Below, in pieces: positions 37,925 through 49,800 of a DNA stretch of 64,000 bases (position 1 is the first letter of the stretch; each line of letters starts with the position of its first letter). The DNA lies in assembly GCA_003342895.1 (NCBI GenBank), contig PTFA01000038.1, forward strand, positions 1,116,001 through 1,180,000, read 5' to 3'. A program made the translations under genes and the position numbers. Source of the DNA: Casuarius casuarius (lineage: Eukaryota > Chordata > Aves > Casuariiformes > Casuariidae). The notes below the pieces were generated by a model. The model worked only from the letters and a program-made list of their open reading frames with translations, did not search any database and was not told where the DNA came from.

Positions 37925-38030
37925 AGAGATGAGCTGTTATCCATGTCTCGTTTTAAAGATGAGAAACGGAGACATACAAGTCTTCACTGAGATTGCACAA
38001 GTTTGCAGCCAGAACTAAACAGGGCATGGA
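37925..38030 (-). repeat. MIR-like SINE remnant (antisense)
   Basis: GTTTTAAAGATGAGAAACGG then AGATTGCACAAGTTTGCAGCC follows the antisense MIR core (ttttacagatgaggaaactgag ... ttgcccaaggtcacacagc). It sits directly before a CR1 remnant. Confidence 0.5.
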
Positions 38031-38034
38031 TTTT

Positions 38035-38600
38035 AAATCCAGAAAGGACCTAATTTGCTCTAGCCTTCCTGAGTGTATATAAAGGCCACAGAAATTCATT
38101 TAGCAGTGTCTACATCATGACCTTGACCTGGGATCAAGCAAAATGGTTTCTTTTGGAAAGTTGTCCAGAAAATCTGTTTGAAGATTGCTTCAAGTACTAA
38201 CTCCAATACCCTCGCCACAATAAATATCTTTCTAAATTCCAGTCTGAGTATAGCTAGCTTCATATTCTATTTGTCTGATCTTGATATGCCTGCATCTTTT
38301 AGAGACACCTCTGTTAACAGAAACCTTCCCCCTCATCATCTGCAGGCACGTAGACTATGATCCCATCCCTTTTTAACCCCTCTTCATGTAACTAAATGAA
38401 TTGGAAACATAGCGATTCTCACATCTGAGCAGCCCTTAATTCATCCCTGGAGCTACTATTCCTGTAGTTGGCCTGTTCTTCTTTTATCTCTGTAAAGAGC
38501 ACAGCACACAGTCGGAGTACACTTCTCTCTAATGCAATGTTCAATGGCAACACCTCCTCTTTATTTGTGTCTGCAGTGTGAGAATAGGGTAACAGCAAAC
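38035..38600 (-). repeat. CR1 LINE 3' remnant (antisense, about 0.55 kb)
   Basis: Several ordered blocks match the antisense CR1 3' region: CCAGAAAGGACCTAATTTGC, GAAAGTTGTCCAGAAAATCTG, TTTCTAAATTCCAGTCTGAG with TATAGCTAGCTTCATATTC, TTGATATGCCTGCATCTTTT, and TAGACTATGATCCCATCCC with AACTAAATGAATTGG. The longest and clearest repeat in the window; old and without an open frame. Confidence 0.65.
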
Positions 38601-40770
38601 TTGTCCCACGTATTACAGCATCTGGACCACGAGCAACCTGGACTGTCCACTGCCTTTATCAGGAGGTCAATGTTCTACGAGCCCTGTGTTTGCTTTTCTG
38701 GTCCAGGGAACCAGACAGCGCTAACCTCCTACACAAAGCAGGTTTCAAAGAACCTGGTTGTAAAGATAAATGCTGCCTTTCCTCCAAAAGCCAGCAAGGG
38801 ACATGAGCTTGGAGATAAGGCTCTTATTGAGGAAAAAACAGCATCCCAGCTGGGGAAAAGACTCAGATCCTAGAGTTTCTTCAGCAGCTACAAACACCTT
38901 CAGCAGATATGGACCGCCACTAATGTACCCAGCCAGCAAACAGCTAAAGGGATCAGCTAGTAACTACTATCACAGTGACCATCCCAGTCAATACTAGGAA
39001 GGAGACCAGGGACCTCCTGAGCTAGAAGTACAAGCTCAAGGCATAAACCAAAGAGCATGGCTTGGACCATAACAAGCAAGTACAGGGAGGGGATCTAGAT
39101 ACAGTCTGCTACAAATACCACTCTGCAACCCATTCCCCTTAAAAGCACTGTCTTAAAAGCACCTGTCTCCCTAAAAATAACCTGTGGCAAAACAGATTGC
39201 TGTATGTATCCATCTAGCGACAGAGATGCAGATGCTCCTCAATTTAAATGAAACCCACATGCCACTAAACAGAGCAGCAGTGTTCAGTATCTGGTAATTA
39301 TCCCATTACCCTCGCCCAGTTCAGATTGCTATGTACTGTAGCAGCTACCAGCGCAGCACCTTCCCTTTGCAAGTCAAAGGCTTGCAAGCAACCGGATCCT
39401 GCTGTCCTTCACCCTCTTGCAACCCCGCCCAAGAGACGGCAAGGTCGCCCCATGAATGACTCGAGGGCAGAGCACAGCTCAACAGGTCACACGGAGCAAT
39501 TACACACGAGGAAGCAAGGAAAGACTCTTCTGATAGGCAGGGTTTCTTGGCAGGAGTTTGCTCACTGACATCTTCAGCATAGGACACATGCAAACTCACG
39601 TTGATAAACTAATGCTGGGAGGTACTGAGGTTTCTTGAAAGCATGTTTCTCCTAACCAAGGAATGATGATGCTAAAGGCTACACCTTCTGATACCAATGC
39701 TAACTAAATTGTTTGTGGGTTTAGGGCACAGCCACATCATCTCACAGATCCTTTTCTCAGGTATAGACCACATTTTGATAGTCCCTGCCTCCTATTCCCA
39801 CCCCACACTATCGCTCAGGTCACCCATACAACTACTGGTGAAATTGCACAGCAAACAGACCAGAGACCCTACCTGGATTAAAAGCAACTCTTCCCCTTCC
39901 ATCCCCTTGCAAGAAGGGGCAGGACTCAGTGGCCAGGAACGGGCTTGCAGGGGAAGGCAAGAATCTGTCTAAAACAGCTAAACCAGTTGTCACATGTAAA
40001 AGTGACATTTTTACAAATGACAATCACTAAAACCGGATACCACTTAAATAACCCTAATTCTGACTGCGACAGTGATAGATCCAAACCACTGCCAGAAAAA
40101 CTTGCCTACACGACTAAGGAAACACTTCCAATGTAACGTTAAGCAAATGGGCTTTTAACATATCTATTTAACAGCATTGAGGATACAACGATAAGAGGAT
40201 AAATCAGCAAATTAACAGACATTTTATCTCATTAGGGGAGATAATGAAGAGCTTTAATTCCTCTCTGAATTTCCCAGTTACCCTACTCTATTTTTACTTT
40301 GGTAAAGTAAAGTAAGTTTGGTTTTGCTCAGCAGGGGAGGGAAACAGGGCTACGTCTGCATTTCATTACAACCCTCCGCTCCCGAAACAGCGATGCCGCT
40401 GCCAGCACCGCACATGTAAAACTGTGCAGGGTTGGAGCGGCCTCGGACCCTCCTCAGCCGCTCCAGAGCCAACGGGGCAAACACCTGGGTTAAAATCGTG
40501 TGGCCTTTGTGGGGGGATTGGTGGGAAGAGAGTGTATTTGCTAAAAAGTGCGGTCATGAGGAAATGGGAGCCCCTCCTGCCCAAATTCAGCCAGCGGNGA
40601 TTTGGATCCTGAAGCAGGAGAAATGTGAAGGTTTAGTAATCGCAAACACGCAGGTTTGGGGTCTTATAAAATATTTTTCCGCTGCTTCTCCGGCGCTCTG
40701 GCACCAGCCCCAAACCCCTCTTCTCTGCGCCGCCTCGCGGCTGGGTGGGCTCCGGCAGGGCCCAGGCCCT

Positions 40771-40784
40771 GTTGCCGGGGCGAC
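40771..40784. promoter_or_regulatory. X-box (RFX) motif, copy 1
   Basis: GTTGCC-GG-GGCGAC fits the X-box consensus RYYNYY-N(1-3)-RRNRAC at every fixed position and is a near palindrome. RFX factors bind such sites in cilia-gene promoters and elsewhere. Confidence 0.5.
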
Positions 40785-40795
40785 CGCGGGGCCCT

Positions 40796-40809
40796 GCTGC
40801 CAGGGCGAC
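40796..40809. promoter_or_regulatory. X-box (RFX) motif, copy 2
   Basis: GCTGCC-AG-GGCGAC also fits the X-box consensus and lies 25 bp (start to start) after copy 1 in a diverged tandem unit. Confidence 0.45.
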
Positions 40810-41199
40810 CGTGGGGGCGGCAGGGCCGCCACACGCACAAACACAAAACCCCCCAAAGCCCCCAAAAACCTGCGCCCAGGGGAGTATCGGGCCTTGCATT
40901 TGTTGCAGAACCGAACCAAAGGGCCGTCTAAAAAACAAAAATGCAAATTCGGATTCCTCCCCAGGGCAGGGCTTTAGCTGGACNCACCCCCTCAGTACGG
41001 GCACTAGCTTGCTGCGCTTGCCAGGCTGCCAAATCCGGCACCTAAAAGGCAAGAAATAACTGAGGCCCAGCACCGAAACGCCAAATGTGGGCCTCTATTC
41101 CCCCCATTTTGGCAGGGGAGAGAGCTTGGCCACGAGCAAGGCAGCACCACTAGCCCGCAGGGCCAACGAACGGGCTGCGACGTGTTTTGTTGACCAGCA

Positions 41200-41300
41200 C
41201 AGGCGTAACCGGGTAAGCTGCTTTACCTCTAAACTTATCTGTAAAACAGGGGCCATAACACAGACCTTGCTGGTAAAGCGATTCGAGGCACGCCGAGGAA
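41200..41300 (+). repeat. MIR-like SINE remnant, 3' half
   Basis: GTAAGCTGCTTTACCTCTAA, then TTATCTGTAAAACAGGGGCC, then GGTAAAGCGATTCGAGGCAC follows MIR order (aagtcacttcacctct ... catctgtaaaatggggat ... tgtaaagcgctttgag). Confidence 0.55.
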
Positions 41301-43884
41301 GGCGGAGAGGACGAGCAGGGACCGCGCATGACACGCTCTTCACCACAACCCCGTCCTGGCTATCGGAGTTCATAAAAAGGCCTAAAGCACGGCGAGATTA
41401 AATAAGCAGATCCGTTAGCAAAAAGGAGAAAGCATTCACCCTGCAGAGCACCGTTGTGGGCTGAGAGAAAGCAAAAGCCCCTAGACACCAAAGGGAAACT
41501 TAAGCCAACCTCGATGGCTCCAGCTGCGGGACCCGTCCTAGCCCTGAAGCGGCCCCCACAGAGGGCAGCTCCAAGCTGCTTCGAGGAGAGCTGCAAGCAA
41601 GCGCTAGATCCTTAAAAAGGAAAACCACCACATTTAAGAAAGCTTTGTTTACCTGTAACTCCCCTGAGTATTTAAAAATTAACCAGGGCCTGTCTGGTTT
41701 TACGGCACAGGGCATTTTCTGCTGCACCACCTGCCTTGCAAGCTCCTCACCACTTCACAGGCACCAGCCACTGGTTTCTCCCTCTCATCCCACAACAACC
41801 TTTCATGGCTTTTTGCTAACACTCCCCTCCGCTCCCTGGACACTAGTTACCTTTTCCTCTCATGCTGTCTAATAGGTTAACTTAATTAAACTCGGGGCAA
41901 TTTTCCTGGCTGCGCNTAGCTTGAAGTTTGCTGCTTCTGAGAAAGGGCTAATGTGCCCAAAGGGTGGCCTGTTTTTTTCCAGCTCTATCAGTTTGGTCTA
42001 ATAAAAGATATTTGCTCTTCCCACAAACTATCCCTCTCTGGAGCATACTTGAAAGGAGAAAAGTGTCTGCCCGGCGAGGAACGTAGCTGGCGAGTTATTT
42101 CCCCTGACTGCATCTGATGCCTTTGAAGGTTATTTGCNTGCCCACAAAGACCTCTTTCTCCCTCCCAACCCAGCTACCTCCAATGCTCAGAGCTACAGTC
42201 CTCAGTCTCCGAACTTGTAATCTGCTGCTGCAGCGACGGCTGCAACGGCCCTAACCCGTCGACGCAGGTGTGGTCCTGTGCCCCCAGGTGCCCAAAGCGC
42301 NCCGTTTGACCCCAAATGGGAGCCTGGAAGGGCACAGCAGCAGGAAAGGGAGAAAGAGTTTGTTTAACTCCAACGCTCCTTCTGAAGATGACAAAACCTA
42401 AGCTAAAAAGCTTGATGTGCTTTGCAATAAGACAAACTGCTGCAATTCAACCCAAACTCTTTTTTTTAATAGCTCTCAGCCTACAAAGAGCAAGTGAAGT
42501 ACAGTTTGCACAGTTTGAGGGATGAGGAAAACAAGGCATGGAAGAGTTGAGAGAAACACTGTCTACAAGTGAAGGGATGTGGAGAGTTGGTCTGTTCTCC
42601 AACCACAGAACTGGGGCAGTTTTCCTATCTTAACAGCCCCATAAAAACCCTGAATTGGGGTTAAGAAACACTGAATTGGGGACCAGACCACAACTGCCCA
42701 GCAGGGCCCCCTTCTCTTTAAGCTACCTGCCTTGCCTTCTCCCAGCCCAGCCTTCAGTCTGAGTACTCACCACAACCCCTGTGTCAAGGTAGTACAGTAA
42801 ATAAGTATCATCCTCCCATCTCCCACACATCAGATGACCTCTCTGCTGAAGCAAGAATCAGACTTCCTTCAGAAAAAAAAAGTATGAGACTCCCTAAAAC
42901 TTAGGGTTATACATACAAATGCTGAACGGAAGAGANTGAGTGCTCAACGTTTTTATCATCAGAAATACACAGCACACACAGCATTTCATAACCAGAATTA
43001 AGAACACTCGCATTATTTTTAAACAACAAAATTAGGCAATAAAGGCTTTTTCTGTTACTTTTACTATGATGTAATGTTTAAGCACAGCAATTTTTNACTT
43101 CCATTGACTGTGGTCCCATTGGAGACGTGGACATCTTAAGTTTCATACCCATGCACTGCTGCCCAGCTATATTTTGTTCACATGATAGAGGCCATGGAGT
43201 CTTTCCAAAGCCACTTCCACATACGGTCCGTGGCTCCGTCCTACTCTTCTCACTACCCTCCTTTTCCATACAAAGAAAAAGTCAAATGTTTCAGTAAAAG
43301 TACAAAAGTTACACATCTGGGGTAAAGCGCCCCAGGGNGATGCTGACTGGGAGTCCATGTGGCTTATCCAAGACCAAAGCATGAAGCAAAACCAGAACAA
43401 TTCTGTGCCAAGTTCCTATACCATACCCAGTTTTTTTCCCCTCAGACATCGCAGCCTTCTGTCCTACCCACATGAGAGACGTCCAATTACTTCAAGACAG
43501 CACTAAGAGAGCAGATACTAGCGTCAAGTAGACGTGGCCATGACTANGTCTACACGCTGTAAGAGGACACGGCGCCAAGGACCCTCGCTCAGGCTGGCTG
43601 CAAGTCGGCACATGCAGAGATATTGTCTTGGACCCACAATGGCAGANCAATCTCTCTGCAGCCCTACAATGCCACCGCTACAGAGGGCTAATCCAAGCAG
43701 CCATGCATCGCATGGTGCAACCCAATGGGCATGTCAGAGGTGGAGCCCATGGAGAAGCCAGAAGTTCCCACTTCCCATCCTGTGGTCTTCATATGAGGTC
43801 ATGAAACTTCGCTGGAACATGTCCAGGAGAGAACAGTGCTACACTGAAGTCTGAGACACTGAGCAGACTACAAATAGGATCCTA

Positions 43885-43960
43885 GGGAGAAAGGCAGACC
43901 TGGAAAGGACCTCAAGAGATCACCTAATCCAGCACATCTCCTCTGTGGTCTACCAGAAGG
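43885..43960 (-). repeat. CR1 LINE extreme 3' fragment (antisense)
   Basis: CTGGAAAGGACCTCAAGAGA then TCACCTAATCCAGCACATCTC matches the antisense CR1 end (ggaagggacctcaagaggtcatctagtccagcc). Confidence 0.55.
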
Positions 43961-44974
43961 GAAGCAATGAAATGACTTCAGATTTCCTGCTCTTCCTTTG
44001 AAAACGCTTCCCCTTCCCATTGCAGAGAAAAGCAGCAAGCTCACACATAAAATGGGGGAAATTAAAGTAAAACACCAGAATTTAGCTAATTCTTTTGTAC
44101 ATCAGCAAAACTGATGCAATGATCCTTTGATCAACAGACACCATTCAGTAACACTAATCAAGTCTATATGCCTTTGACTCAAAACAGGATCAACTCTATG
44201 AAATACTGTTCTTCACCTCTAGAAATGATCATTTTTGCAAGGGATCTGGTACAAAAACCCACAAAAATCCCCACAGAGAGTCCTACTGACACGTTATCAT
44301 GGCTTGGAAAACAATCGCTACAATAGACTAAAAAGTAAGATAGAAAATCCACCCGCACTGGGTTAAACATCAATAAAATATTTGATATGCTGAAGTTTCA
44401 GTGCTTCAGCAGATACACCCCATTTACCTGTCTCACCCCAAGAGGCAAGCTAGAAACCGGGATCACACCATGGTCCTTTCTCAATGCGACCTGGTAGATC
44501 TAAGCAGTTCCTACACAGACAGTGAAGCTATTTAACAGTAATCCATAGCAATGCTCTGAGCAATGACATTTGGGAAGGGGGCATGCACACACACAAGCGT
44601 AAGCAGAACTGTAGATCTGCACAACAGACCACTAGCTACTCAGCCTGTGTGCCCAAAAACCAGTCACACACTTGGAAAAGGGTGCTTATTTCACTATAGT
44701 ACCCACTGCAGTTACAGCTTTATCCAAACGCATCCATGTTATGCTTACAGCAGACAGCTCAGATGATGCAGGAGGCCCAGCTGCACAGCCCAAGTATTCA
44801 CCAGTTCCTGCACAGGATTTTGCAGCCTGCACTGGGCTCTGGCCTAGCAGCAGCATGCAAGATAGCTAGTTTGAAGGTAGCTTGAGCACTTTTCATCAGC
44901 TGCACTTGCTGCTGCAGAGACTCAACCCCTACAAGGCTCAAGTTCCCCTTCCAGCCAGAGACTCCACTGCATTT

Positions 44975-44992
44975 AAAAAAAAAAAAAAAAAA
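44975..44992. repeat. A18 homopolymer
   Basis: 18 consecutive A preceded by CACTGCATTT; no retroelement body recognised. Confidence 0.9.
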
Positions 44993-45473
44993 GTCACCAA
45001 ATCAACTGTCTGCTAAGAACTACACTGGAGTCACCAACTCAGAGCAAGTGAGAACTTTCCTTCTTTAAAAGAAAAAAATTGTTTTGACAAAATAGTGGCT
45101 TTAAACCTTTGAGGTAAAAATTTCTCTAAAAAGTTGTGGGTTTTCCCACAAGGGATTTTTAAGTGAAACTTCTCATTCCTTCAGGTTTAGACTTCCTCCT
45201 CTCTTCTTTTTTGCTTTACTTCACTTAAAGTCAGCTCTTTCTCTCCCTTTTCCCAAAATATTTCTTTAGCTAATGGAGAGAGAACAGCAAACTAGAGAGA
45301 TATAAATCCAGGATAGCGGAACAATGCTTTTCTCCTATCCTCCTTCTTCTCACAAGGGAGGACAAACAGTGGCAATGGCTCAGCATTCCTCATTTTTTAA
45401 TTCAAACCACCACCAAACTTTGCATCTCTTTCTTACCAGGGCTGGAGGATGACCCCCGAATTTATTGGGATTT

Positions 45474-45523
45474 AAAAAAAAAACCAAACAAACCAAAAAA
45501 AAACCAAAAAAAAAAAAAAAAAA
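45474..45523. repeat. A-rich low-complexity tract
   Basis: A-runs broken by CC and C (AAACCAAACAAACCAAAAAA), about 50 nt. Could be the tail of a decayed retroelement. Confidence 0.85.
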
Positions 45524-46792
45524 CCCACAAACCTAATTTCAACCAGCTCTGAAAAGTTTTTGATGAACTTGCGTAAATGTTGCAAGTGTAGAAGTGAAGT
45601 GTCCAGCTTCACTCAGGACTCCTCAGAGATCTCTGATTTCCTCCTCTCCTGGTAAAGGAAACAGGAACCGAAGCTCAGTTAGGCTCCACATGTTAATCAG
45701 AGAGTGACACCCACGTGAGGCAGAATCTGGCCTTGTCCTTCAACCTGCTGAGCTCTTTTTCAGCAAGGTTAATGAAAAGGAGCAGAAAACNCTATAGGTG
45801 CTAGGACAGCTAGTGGCTGGTAAATTGGCTTAGATTCCTTTTGGAAGCGTTTTTGTGCTCAATCCTCATTCTGCAAAGAGCTTTGCTGTACTAGAAACAT
45901 GCCCATAAATGCATGAAACGCCTGCTGAATCCCAAAGCTAGCCCCACGGCACTGCGCCTGTGCTGTTCTCACTAAGGCAGGTGTCCCCGTGAAGCTCTTC
46001 CCGCAGCAATTCCTGGAGGGCCAGGATGAGAAGNCACCAGACAGTCCCTCCAGCTGTGTCCCAGATGTGCGATGGACAGATTGCAGGAACCTCAAGCAGG
46101 GCACGGCTGTTTTTCTGCAACTAATGTAGGATTTTGCAAGAATAATGCAGGGAGCTCGAGGGCCAACAGCATAAGCCCAAGGGCACTCGACCCTGGCACT
46201 TACTGCCTGCAAGACACACCAGCACCTATCTGGTTATTCATGGATTAAAATTGAGACAGTCCAGCACTTTCAAGTGGTCCCAATTTCTACCATAACAAAA
46301 CTTTCTTTAGCAGCAGAGAAGATCAAGATTATTGTATACCTCCAGAGGCATAGGTAATCCCCACTTAACAAGAGTCTCCCTTGCCACTACAGGGCTTCTG
46401 ATATACAACTACTTTGTTATTCCAGCAGAAGAGGGCAAAAAGTGCAAGTAAACCAGATCATCATTTAGATAAGCAATATACGGGNGCTCTGTTTGAAACT
46501 GAAGCATCCTTGGGAGAAGTTATACAGGGAATGGAAGATGCTCTGCTCAGAAATACAAGGCAGAGTTGGCAAAAGACTCCAGTATCCCCCTAGAACGTGA
46601 NCCACCAAACCACGCTAAGAAGAGAATTTGTCCAATTCTGTCACCACTGAAACAGAAAAATATTAGAAAACAATATAATATTGAACCAGGGCATCGCAGC
46701 AGCNTCTCCCACTGTGTCGTCATGCTACGCAACCCCAACCAAAATAAGCAGGCTGTACAGAATTAATGGCTTCAAGGGAATCCAGTTCTTAC

Positions 46793-46872
46793 CCATCTTT
46801 CCATCTACATCAGGCCTCCATTCCACNGGTCCCAGACACTTGTACCTTATCCTCCACTCTCGAGCATCCACC
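46793..46872 (-). CDS. MAP3K3-like: Candidate start exon of the MAP3K3-like gene (ends in ATG-G)
   Basis: Exon 2 begins with AT of an Asp codon, so the preceding exon must end in G, most simply ATGG. This 80-nt exon ends AAAG-ATGG before a strong donor (GTAAGAA), with A at -3 and G at +4, and has a good acceptor (TTGTTATTACAG). Of the ATGG-before-GT sites I found upstream of exon 2 it is the only one with both good start context and good splice sites. If it is 5' leader, it holds three upstream ATGs: 46867 (six codons then TAA), 46810 (ATG-TAG) and 46804 (runs into exon 2, overlapping the main start). The main frame is also open through the whole exon, so it could instead be internal coding sequence (VDAREWRIRYKCLG and on) extending the N-terminus. 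An N at 46827 falls inside. There is no homology support for the exon itself. Confidence 0.45.
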
Positions 46873-49800
46873 CTGTAATAACAAACATACACAGAGTTTA
46901 CACATGAACATGGCAACTGGCATAAAGACTGAACAGGACCACCCTTCCTCCCCCCAAAAAAACCCAAAAAGCAAAAAAACAAACAAACAAAAAAACCCAC
47001 CACACATTTCCCTACCATCATGTGGGCTGGGGAAAAAGAGGCCAGCCATTTCTCTAAGAATTGAGACCAGCAGTCCGACCTCCTATACACAGCTCCAAAA
47101 GTAACACAACAGCNCTGTATACAATCAACCCAGCACCCTTTTGTACCAACGTATCTTGGAGTAATGAGCTTANACACGTGCCACAGGTCTCCTTTTGTAA
47201 GAGGAGAATACAGAAAACTTACCTGTTTTAAGAATAAATGGGNTTTACAGAGGGAAGCAACACTTGCACGTACAGAGGGAAGCATCAATGCTGTTATTAC
47301 AATACAATCTTTAACACATTTCATTTTGCGGCAAGCCTATGGGGTGACGCTCGTTTGGAGACCAGACAGACAGCGGGAATGGAAAGCCAGTCTCAGACGC
47401 AGCCTGTATCAAAGTAAAGACCTAAATTTAGGCCTTCCAAATTCCAGCCAAGGTTCCTAAAGGCTGGATCAGCCTTTCTCTGACTCTTATCTCCTCGTGG
47501 AAAAAAAAACAAATCTGGGCAGCTCTCGGCAGCAAACGCCACGTAAGTCCCTCGTGGCAGGCAGTGTTCCTACATCCCTTCCAGATACTTTGCCTGGGGC
47601 CACCACGTTACTCATGGCCCCCCTCTACCTCACCCAAGGCCAATGCAAAACAAGATTCAGTTTACCTGGGACATTGCACTTAGCCAAAGCTCAGTGCAAA
47701 AGGCTTTCTTTGCTCGCTAAGAAATTTAGAAGATTATCCCAAACCGTAAGCCAGTCCCTGCTGCTACATACACTAGTGGAAAACCTCCTTTTAGACTGAA
47801 CGAAGGCAGAGCCTACCTCCAGACAGACACCCTTTAAATAGCAGTGCTACAGAAGTGGTCAGCAAAGACCAGGCCAGTTCAGCCGTCTGATAAGTACACA
47901 GATTTTTTTGGCCATAAACATTAGTTCACGATAGCACAGCCGAACAGAGAGATCTCTTGGATACACTCTCAGCGCAAGCTTTGTAAAGCAAGACGCTCTT
48001 GCTCCGCAGTCGCGGCAGGCAGCTCTGCCCTGCAGTCAATGAGNGCGGCGCGTGCCAGGGCACACGCGCAAACGCTGGAGCATTACGTGCCACGTATTGT
48101 GCAGAAGCGGCACAAAAAGCCAATTCCAAAAGGTCCCAGCTCAGTCAAATCAGTCTAAAGAACAAACTTGAAACGCTGAAGCNAACCACGAATGACTGCA
48201 AGCACGGATTAAAGTTTTCAGCAGCTCCAGAGCCTTCGTGCTGGCAAGCAGGAGGATATTTATCCAACCTATTTTGAGAGAGACGAGCAGGAAGGGAAAC
48301 CGATAAGCAAGCAGCACTGGCAGAGAAGTATATGTGCCATTAAGTGCGTTGTTCCTTTTGCTGCAGCAGCTTCCTCTCACAAGAGCACCATTTAACCCAA
48401 GAGCGTAAAGCTGTGGGGNGCTTGGCTCTTCTGCTTCAAGGCAATTGAGGCAGCAAGGAAGCAACTAACAGGCTGGAGAAGGTTTAAAATCCCANCTTGA
48501 AAGAGAAGTGGTTGATCTACACAAGAGAAAGCAGAAATCCACAAAAGCAGGGTAAAAACTCTGGTTGATTACAACGAGAAACAGGAAACAGCCTAAACCT
48601 TCACTGTTTTTGCTTTCAAAATTAATGTGACACTTCCAGCAATTAAGCTGTGCATAGAGGTTGCACGAAGGGCCAAATGCAGATAGCCTAAATTTGACCT
48701 GAAATTCCTGGGCTAGCCTGGGTTAACTCTCCCATCAGAGTCAGGCTTTTTCTAATGGCGCTCTGGAGACCTTTCAAAAACCTCTAATGACAAGGCAAAG
48801 GCACTAGGCAGAATTTAAGCAAGCAAAATATGGCCCTTGGTTGTGACGAATGCACCCATGGACTTGGACATCTGTAGACTGAAGCAGCCAGACACACACG
48901 CAACTGGTTACCAGTTTTGGGATCTGCACCTAGTCACAAAAGCACATGCCCAAAAGAACCACGCAACCAAACTCCAGAAATATACGTGATCTTTTTCCTT
49001 CTGCAGAACCCTATTTCCCTCTTTTTTTGCCATCTCTGCTGTAGCAAACCCCCAAGACCTCATTGCCCAGCTCTCATCATCAAACCAGCCCCCACATACA
49101 GTGCAGAAAAGCTCCACAGACAGACGAGAGAAAAAGGTTATTTTATTTTAGCAAGTTTCTTTTAAATCCTGAAGACAGCCAGCCTTCAAATTGGATCACG
49201 AACACTGGCGATTTCCGTGGCTTCCCAAAAATACATCCTAGCAGCTTCCTGTTACAGAAGGACAAATTCCTGTTTCTAGTACAAATTCTGCCCTTTTATC
49301 ATCTCCCTTAAAAAAGGGAAAAGCCTGTTTCTACTCCGATGCACTTCAAAGCAGCATCTCCCCACTCCTCCCACCGAGCTCCCTGGCCAGAGCTGTCAAG
49401 CGCTGTCAGGTCACAACGCAAGTATCCGAAATAGGGTTCCCGCTTCCCCCTCCGACGAGTGGCAAAACCTGCCCCTGCCATAAATCGGCAACAAATTACT
49501 GCCCTGGTAACCTCACCATACAAATGCGTCCTACCAAACGACAAAAGCAAGAGCTCCGGGAAACGTGAGCCACCAGGGATGCTGGAGCAATTCAGTACTC
49601 GGATTTCAGGTCAGTGCAGCACATGCAAGAGGCTTGGGCTGCTCCTGCTTAGAGCCTGTCTGCCCAGGAAACTCCTGGAGGTTAGTGAAGCCACAGGAAA
49701 CCCTGGTGTAGGTGCTCTCACGTGGAAAAAAGTAGCTTTGATTTGACCAAACTGAACTCACTTCTGTAGCCAAAGTAGCTCAACATCATGACGGCTACTT

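Larger units (their letters stand above)
40680..40860. promoter_or_regulatory. GC-rich CpG patch within proposed intron 1
   Basis: Dense CpG and G/C runs (TGCGCCGCCTCGCGGCTGGG, GGGCGACCGCGGGGCC). It includes a roughly 25-bp unit repeated twice, each carrying an RFX-type X-box (listed separately). Possibly an intronic enhancer or promoter. Confidence 0.4.
31765..46792 (-). other. Proposed intron 1 (about 15 kb)
   Basis: If the start exon at 46872-46793 is right, this 15028-nt intron separates it from exon 2. It holds A-rich DNA (33358-33402, 44975-44992, 45474-45523), MIR-like and CR1 remnants near 37.93-38.60, 41.20-41.30 and 43.89-43.96 kb, and a GC-rich patch near 40.68-40.86 kb with two X-box motifs. 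No other coding exon is supported on either strand. Confidence 0.5.
295..46872 (-). other. MAP3K3-like: MEKK2/3-family MAP3K gene, N-terminal half (partial; continues beyond position 1)
   Basis: Ten coding exons, plus a proposed start exon, join in one open frame on the minus strand. All introns are GT-AG and all phases agree. The product, 349 complete residues, has an N-terminal helix, a PB1 domain (about 39-120) and a Ser/Pro-rich linker; the kinase domain lies off the left edge. Family knowledge: MEKK2 and MEKK3 are cytosolic Ser/Thr kinases that phosphorylate MEK5 and other MAP2Ks; PB1 docks MEK5, and the MEKK3 N-terminal helix binds CCM2. The linker length almost exactly matches the family: human kinase domains begin near residue 360. 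Sequence is about equally close to MAP3K2 and MAP3K3 and clearly different from both, which is unexpected because both orthologues are strongly conserved in amniotes. Inference: a third paralogue. No stop or frameshift suggests decay. Membership in the family is near certain; paralogue status is less so without a tree. Confidence 0.9.

Noticed and set aside
40432..40977. Overlapping long open frames on both strands in the GC-rich patch.
   Set aside because: Low-complexity Pro/Ala/Arg/Gly translations in several frames at once are typical of CpG-rich noncoding DNA.
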